From Haloferacaceae archaeon PL-Br10_E2g29 (GTDB taxonomy: Archaea; Halobacteriota; Halobacteria; Halobacteriales; Haloferacaceae), in the NCBI GenBank assembly GCA_001563965.1, contig LKMS01000019.1:1-15175 (forward strand): DNA of 15,175 nucleotides, given 5' to 3'. The notes under the pieces were generated by a model. The model was given only the letters and a program-made list of their open reading frames with translations. It was not told the origin of the DNA and searched no databases. Of this stretch, positions 12,234 through 15,175 are shown in pieces. How positions within the stretch are numbered: position 1 is the stretch's first letter; each line of letters starts with the position of its first letter. The position numbers and the translations under genes are program-made.

Positions 12234-13193
12234 GTCGGTTTGGAAGGTCGTCAACGACTTCCGCGTCGGTAACGCGGTCATTGCGCCCGTCTCGGTCGTC
12301 GTTAGCGCGGCAACGGCATTGCCCTGTTCGACGGCCGCGGCAAGCGATTCGCCCGCCGCGAGTGATGCAAGTGCGCCGGCGGTGAAGCCGTCGCCCGCAC
12401 CGGTCGTGTCGACCGGTTCGACTGCATAGCCCGCGTGTCGGGCCGTTTGTGGCTCGCCGGTTTCGTTCCACGGCGCGTCGGGCGTCGCGTACGCAAGCGC
12501 TCCCTCACTTCCGAGTGTGACCATGACGGTGTGTGGGCCTGCGGCCGCGACCGACGCCGCCACTGCTTCCGGTGGCTGGTCGGTGTCGAACTCGGTCGCC
12601 GCAAGGTCGTCATCGGTGACTTTGGCGACATCTGTGAGCGAGAGTGCGGTCGACAGCGAGTCCGCATAATCGAAGTCGGTCCAGAGTTCCGGCCGGGCGT
12701 TTGGATCGAACGAGACGGTCGCGCCGGCCTCGCGGGCCGCTCGTGCGAGGTCGAACGTTGCCGTCCGCGCGGGGTCGTCGGCGAGCGTCACCCCGCCGAA
12801 ATGAACCCACGAAACGTCCGAGAGCAGGTCGCTGTCGACGCGGCCGGGATCCAATCGGGTGTCGGCGCTCGTGGTTCGGTGAAAACTGAACTCGCGTTCG
12901 GCATCCCTGCCGAGGCTGACGAATGCCAGCCCGGTTTTTGCATCCGGATCCTGTTCGATGAGCGCATCCGAGAGCCCCGCATCCACGAGCGTGTCAACGA
13001 GAAAGTCGCCGAACGGGTCGTCGCCGACGCGTGTCCAAAACCGGACGGATGTGTCGAGTCGCGAGAGGCCGACGGCCACGTTTGCGGGTGCACCACCGGG
13101 TCGTCGCCGAAAGCTGTCGACCGATTTGAGCGGCCCGCGCTGTTCAGGGAGGAAGTCGATCAGCGTCTCGCCACAGACGAGAATCGTCGTCAT
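12225..13193 (-). CDS. PfkB-family sugar kinase, fructokinase-like
   Basis: The 322-residue protein is a ribokinase/PfkB-family kinase that phosphorylates a sugar with ATP. The first PfkB signature region is RRPGGAPANVAVGLSRL (31-46), where the GG pair lines the sugar site. FDPNARPELW (162-171) is typical of the fructokinase branch. The second signature DTTGAGDGFTAGAL (262-275) contains the anion hole GAGD and the catalytic base D268. 2-keto-3-deoxygluconate kinase is the main alternative, since haloarchaea use both in sugar breakdown. The start at 13193 places MTTILVCGETLIDFLP at the N-terminus as in relatives; Met codons at 13199 and 13217 are less likely. A minus-strand TATA-like box CTAAAG (13218-13223) is 27 nt upstream. 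No sugar transporter or pathway partner is adjacent. Confidence 0.9.
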   Translation of the reverse strand: MTTILVCGETLIDFLPEQRGPLKSVDSFRRRPGGAPANVAVGLSRLDTSVRFWTRVGDDPFGDFLVDTLVDAGLSDALIEQDPDAKTGLAFVSLGRDAEREFSFHRTTSADTRLDPGRVDSDLLSDVSWVHFGGVTLADDPARTATFDLARAAREAGATVSFDPNARPELWTDFDYADSLSTALSLTDVAKVTDDDLAATEFDTDQPPEAVAASVAAAGPHTVMVTLGSEGALAYATPDAPWNETGEPQTARHAGYAVEPVDTTGAGDGFTAGALASLAAGESLAAAVEQGNAVAALTTTETGAMTALPTRKSLTTFQTDQS

Positions 13194-13217
13194 GATCATC
13201 GATTGGTCACGGGGCAC

Positions 13218-13223
13218 TTTAGC
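13218..13223 (-). promoter_or_regulatory. TATA-like box for the PfkB kinase gene
   Basis: CTAAAG on the minus strand is centred 27 nt before the start at 13193. It fits a leaderless transcript. Confidence 0.4.
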
Positions 13224-13266
13224 TACATGGGGGCCGTCGATGGCAATCGCACCGCCTGCGATGTCT

Positions 13267-13282
13267 GAACTGTTGACAGTTC
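13267..13282. promoter_or_regulatory. Operator-like inverted repeat upstream of the PfkB kinase
   Basis: GAACTG and CAGTTC are perfect 6-bp arms around TTGA, 74-89 nt before the kinase start and upstream of its TATA box. A sugar-responsive regulator could bind here; no binding protein is identified. Confidence 0.4.
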
Positions 13283-13403
13283 GAGTTGCGGGCCGTACGG
13301 CAAGAGAAATTCGAAGGACAAACAGGAGAATCCCGTATAAACAGACAAACAGATGAAGATACTTCCATTCAATAAAAATTATACTGAGTAAAAACGTAAT
13401 CTA

Positions 13404-13413
13404 TTCATAATAG
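13404..13413 (+). promoter_or_regulatory. TATA box for the 86-residue protein gene
   Basis: TTCATAATAG is centred 23-24 nt before the ATG at 13432. It lies within a very AT-rich stretch (13361-13430, 18 G or C in 70 bases by hand count) holding more TATA-like boxes (TAAAAA at 13373 and 13389), so the exact promoter is ambiguous. Confidence 0.5.
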
Positions 13414-13431
13414 TAAATCATTGTGTAGCGT

Positions 13432-13692
13432 ATGAAGACGGAACCAAAAAAGGCGCACGAATACCGCATTCTTCGGAAGATGAACAATCAAAATGCGATA
13501 TGCGTCCTCGCTCCCTCGGCTAACCGAGTGTTCCAAGTCGTCGAGTTCGAAGACGACACCCTCCGTGACGAGCTTTCGGGACTCGACCCCGGGAAGTTAG
13601 TCGAACTGAAACTCGAACGGGTTGGGAACCGTTCGAACGTCTGGCGGGCAAACTGGCCCGAAAACGTCCAGTCGCTCATCGCCAGTCGCTAG
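13432..13692 (+). CDS. Small conserved haloarchaeal protein of unknown function
   Basis: I can give no function. The 86-residue protein is soluble, has no membrane segment and one cysteine (C24). The pattern of short strands (NAICVLAP, NRVFQVVEF, KLVELKLERVG, RSNVWRANW) suggests a small beta-barrel or OB-like fold. FQVVEFEDDTLRDELSGL followed by V.L.LERVG.R.NVWRA looks like a family of short haloarchaeal proteins that I recognise loosely but cannot name with certainty. It is less acidic at the N-terminus (MKTEPKKAHEYRILRK) than its neighbours, which may hint at nucleic-acid contact; that is inference. The start is set by the AT-rich promoter directly upstream. The RIO-like kinase follows 130 nt later with its own promoter. 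Confidence 0.75.
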   Translation: MKTEPKKAHEYRILRKMNNQNAICVLAPSANRVFQVVEFEDDTLRDELSGLDPGKLVELKLERVGNRSNVWRANWPENVQSLIASR

Positions 13693-13790
13693 CGGTTGGC
13701 GTCGAACAGGATGTTCGCTCTGAATGGTACTTTCGCCTCGTGACGCGCCACATTCGCCGCCGCAGACGAGAAATGAAACAGATCCCGTTG

Positions 13791-13797
13791 CTTATCA
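13791..13797 (+). promoter_or_regulatory. TATA-like box for the RIO-like kinase
   Basis: CTTATCA is centred 29 nt before the ATG at 13823. It supports that start rather than the in-frame ATG at 13724. Confidence 0.45.
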
Positions 13798-13822
13798 GTG
13801 GGCGAGGCGTCAGTCACAACTG

Positions 13823-14635
13823 ATGTCTGTACGCCGTTTCGTTCGTGGCCGGATCGAGTGGGACGATCTCGAACATCTCGTCCGCAGCATTGCCGACCGA
13901 TACGACCGCGAGACGGTTCGCGCCGAATTTCTCGACGCCGACAACTGGCTGTCGACACCCGTCGTGATCGACGACGACCTGTTCGTCAAAATCATTAGCC
14001 AGCAAAACACGCTCGTACACGCGTTTTTTACCACCGGCCGGAATCTCGGGGCGTTTTCCAGCGGCACCGAGGGCTTTTTCGAGTCGTTTCAGAGCCCCGC
14101 CGAAATGGCACACCACGAGTTGGAGTCGACTCACGCCATCCGCGAACTCGGACTCAACGCCCCCGAACCGATCGAAGCGTTCGAGCTCGGCGACTACGGC
14201 GTCGTCGTCTTCGAGTATCTTCCGGATTTCACCACACTCGACGCGTTCGATCCCGCAGCGAACAGCGACATTCCACGCCAGCTGTTTGCGTCGCTCGCGA
14301 CGCTCCACGGCGCGAAGATGGCCCACGGCGACCTGCGAGCCGAAAACGTGCTCATTTTTGAGGGAGCGCTCTACTTTATTGATGCAACCAGCGTCGACGC
14401 GAGCAACTCGGCGATTCAGTCGTACGACCTCGCCTGCGGACTCGCCGCGCTCGAACCGCTGATCGGCCCTCGGGCGACCGTCGATGCGGCGGCCGACGCG
14501 TACTCGGTTCAGTCGTTGCTCAGAGCCGTCGACTTTCTCGATTTCGTCGCCATCCGTCCCGACCACGATTTTGTGGCAGGCGCGCTCAAAAGCGAGATCG
14601 AAAAACGGGCGACCGACAGCCAACGCAACGCGTAG
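13823..14635 (+). CDS. RIO1-like atypical protein kinase
   Basis: The 270-residue protein has a complete small kinase core of the RIO/Bud32/ABC1-like type. In order: the ATP lysine K56 (LFVKII), the alpha-C glutamate E99 (HHELESTHAIREL), a hinge VVVFEYLPD (127-135), the catalytic loop MAHGDLRAENVLIF with D170 and N175, and the metal aspartate D187 in YFIDAT. All key catalytic residues are present. It lacks the activation segment of typical Ser/Thr kinases. RIO kinases mature the small ribosomal subunit, but haloarchaea carry several RIO-like paralogues, and this one is not Bud32 (no Kae1 fusion). The start at 13823 (MSVRRFVRGR) is chosen from a TATA-like box; an upstream ATG at 13724 would add 33 low-complexity residues. 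Substrate unknown. Confidence 0.85.
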   Translation: MSVRRFVRGRIEWDDLEHLVRSIADRYDRETVRAEFLDADNWLSTPVVIDDDLFVKIISQQNTLVHAFFTTGRNLGAFSSGTEGFFESFQSPAEMAHHELESTHAIRELGLNAPEPIEAFELGDYGVVVFEYLPDFTTLDAFDPAANSDIPRQLFASLATLHGAKMAHGDLRAENVLIFEGALYFIDATSVDASNSAIQSYDLACGLAALEPLIGPRATVDAAADAYSVQSLLRAVDFLDFVAIRPDHDFVAGALKSEIEKRATDSQRNA

Positions 14636-14642
14636 CCACAGT

Positions 14643-15092
14643 TCAGTCCGCTGCCGATGGCGACGCCGCAAGATCGTCGAGTGCGGCGTCGATCACCGTC
14701 GCCTCGACAAGCGCGCGGGTTTCGGTGAGCGGGTCGTCGGCCGCCGCCAACACGCTTTGGCTGCGTTCGTGAAGCCTGGTTTCGAGCGCTCGCTGGTCAG
14801 GTGCAGCCTTGGTTTCGGTAAGCATCGCCTCGAAATCCTCGCGCAGATCGAACGAGGCGTAGGCGACGTTGCAGCGCGAAAGCGGATGGTGTCCCATCTC
14901 GAGGGCGAGATCACAGACGAGTTCCCAGTCATCCGCGCAGAACTGAATCGTCACGGGGCCGACGATGTCCTGCCACGCGATCGGACCGCTGTTTTTCATC
15001 AGCGTGACCGCCCGCGGCGGCACCTCAATTCGACTATGGGTCTGGGGATTCCCACAGAGACAACACGGAGTGTCGGTTCGCCCAGTATACAT
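14643..15092 (-). CDS. Conserved hypothetical protein with cysteine knuckle
   Basis: I do not recognise the family. The 149-residue protein begins MYTGRTDTPCCLCGNPQTHS, where C10, C11 and C13 form a CxxC-type knuckle; FCADDWELVCDLAL adds C52 and C60, and C74 follows, so a zinc site of C10/C13 with C52/C60 is plausible. About residues 20-50 contain short strands (RIEVPPRAVTLM, GPVTIQFC). The C-terminal 60 residues form long acidic helices rich in Ala, Glu and Asp. The start at 15092 is chosen because a minus-strand TATA-like box (CATAACC, near 15114-15120) is 25-27 nt upstream and the cysteine motif comes soon after; the ATG at 15149 adds a basic extension. It converges with the RIO-like kinase 7 nt away. 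Function unknown. Confidence 0.72.
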   Translation of the reverse strand: MYTGRTDTPCCLCGNPQTHSRIEVPPRAVTLMKNSGPIAWQDIVGPVTIQFCADDWELVCDLALEMGHHPLSRCNVAYASFDLREDFEAMLTETKAAPDQRALETRLHERSQSVLAAADDPLTETRALVEATVIDAALDDLAASPSAAD

Positions 15093-15175
15093 ACCAGTTC
15101 TTGGATCTCGGCGGTTATGTGGCTTTGGCCGGCCGGTGGGAAACACCAATACGTCGTGGGCCCCATGTTCATGTA

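Noticed and set aside
12435..13268. 277-residue plus-strand frame
   Set aside because: Antisense shadow of the PfkB kinase, whose motifs are clear on the minus strand.
13814..14671. 285-residue minus-strand frame
   Set aside because: Antisense shadow of the RIO-like kinase.

Overview
The window looks like chromosomal core sequence from a haloarchaeon (class Halobacteria); genus cannot be told. Three things show this: the encoded proteins are extremely acidic and lysine-poor, the DNA is GC-rich, and the translation genes are archaeal in type (P0-like L10, P1-like L12, aEF1B, aIF1A). Many genes have a TATA-like box about 26-28 nt upstream of the start codon and little or no 5' leader, the usual haloarchaeal promoter layout. 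A tRNA-Ser(UGA) gene without an encoded CCA is also present.

Layout, left to right. 1-1652: end of the L1-L10-L12 ribosomal stalk operon on the + strand, closed by T-rich terminators. 1812-3101: a TctA-family membrane permease with its own promoter. 3196-3644: a two-gene unit of a 59-residue zinc-ribbon protein and translation elongation factor aEF1B, 2 nt apart. 3763-4167: a winged-helix (TrmB-like) regulator with a near-perfect inverted repeat between its TATA box and start codon. 4192-5390 (minus): an FKBP/SlyD-type prolyl isomerase and a FrnE/DsbA-like thiol oxidoreductase, each with its own TATA box. 5481-5984: a small polytopic membrane protein, divergent from the oxidoreductase. 5985-6306: a repeat-bearing spacer and tRNA-Ser, with a decayed copy of the tRNA 3' end about 100 bp away. 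6409-9078 (minus): a DUF2064-like glycosyltransferase-fold protein, a uracil-DNA-glycosylase-superfamily protein and a CPBP intramembrane protease. 9284-9769 (minus): a YdjM-type membrane metal-dependent hydrolase. 9938-10410 (+): a 42-residue membrane protein and aIF1A. 10588-13193 (minus): a nucleobase transporter of the NCS2/NAT family and a PfkB sugar kinase. 13432-14635 (+): an 86-residue haloarchaeal protein with a very AT-rich promoter region, and a RIO-like kinase. 14643-15092 (minus): a cysteine-rich hypothetical protein.

How the parts relate. The left third is mainly translation machinery: stalk proteins P0/P1, and aEF1B, which recharges aEF1A that the stalk recruits. aIF1A and tRNA-Ser add to this further right. 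The FKBP and the DsbA-like protein are plausible partners in protein folding, but their separate promoters argue against a strict operon. The remaining genes are mostly single transcription units of metabolism, transport and membrane upkeep, with no clear common pathway.

I found no CRISPR array, insertion sequence, integrase, toxin-antitoxin pair or defence cassette, and no convincing new multi-gene system. The best second-look items are the operator-like palindrome of the regulator, two enzyme-fold proteins with degenerate active-site motifs (UDG-like and DUF2064-like), the animal/plant-like NAT transporter, the tRNA 3'-end remnant with nearby repeats, a terminator hairpin whose loop holds a stop codon, and the previously easy-to-miss 42-residue membrane protein next to aIF1A.
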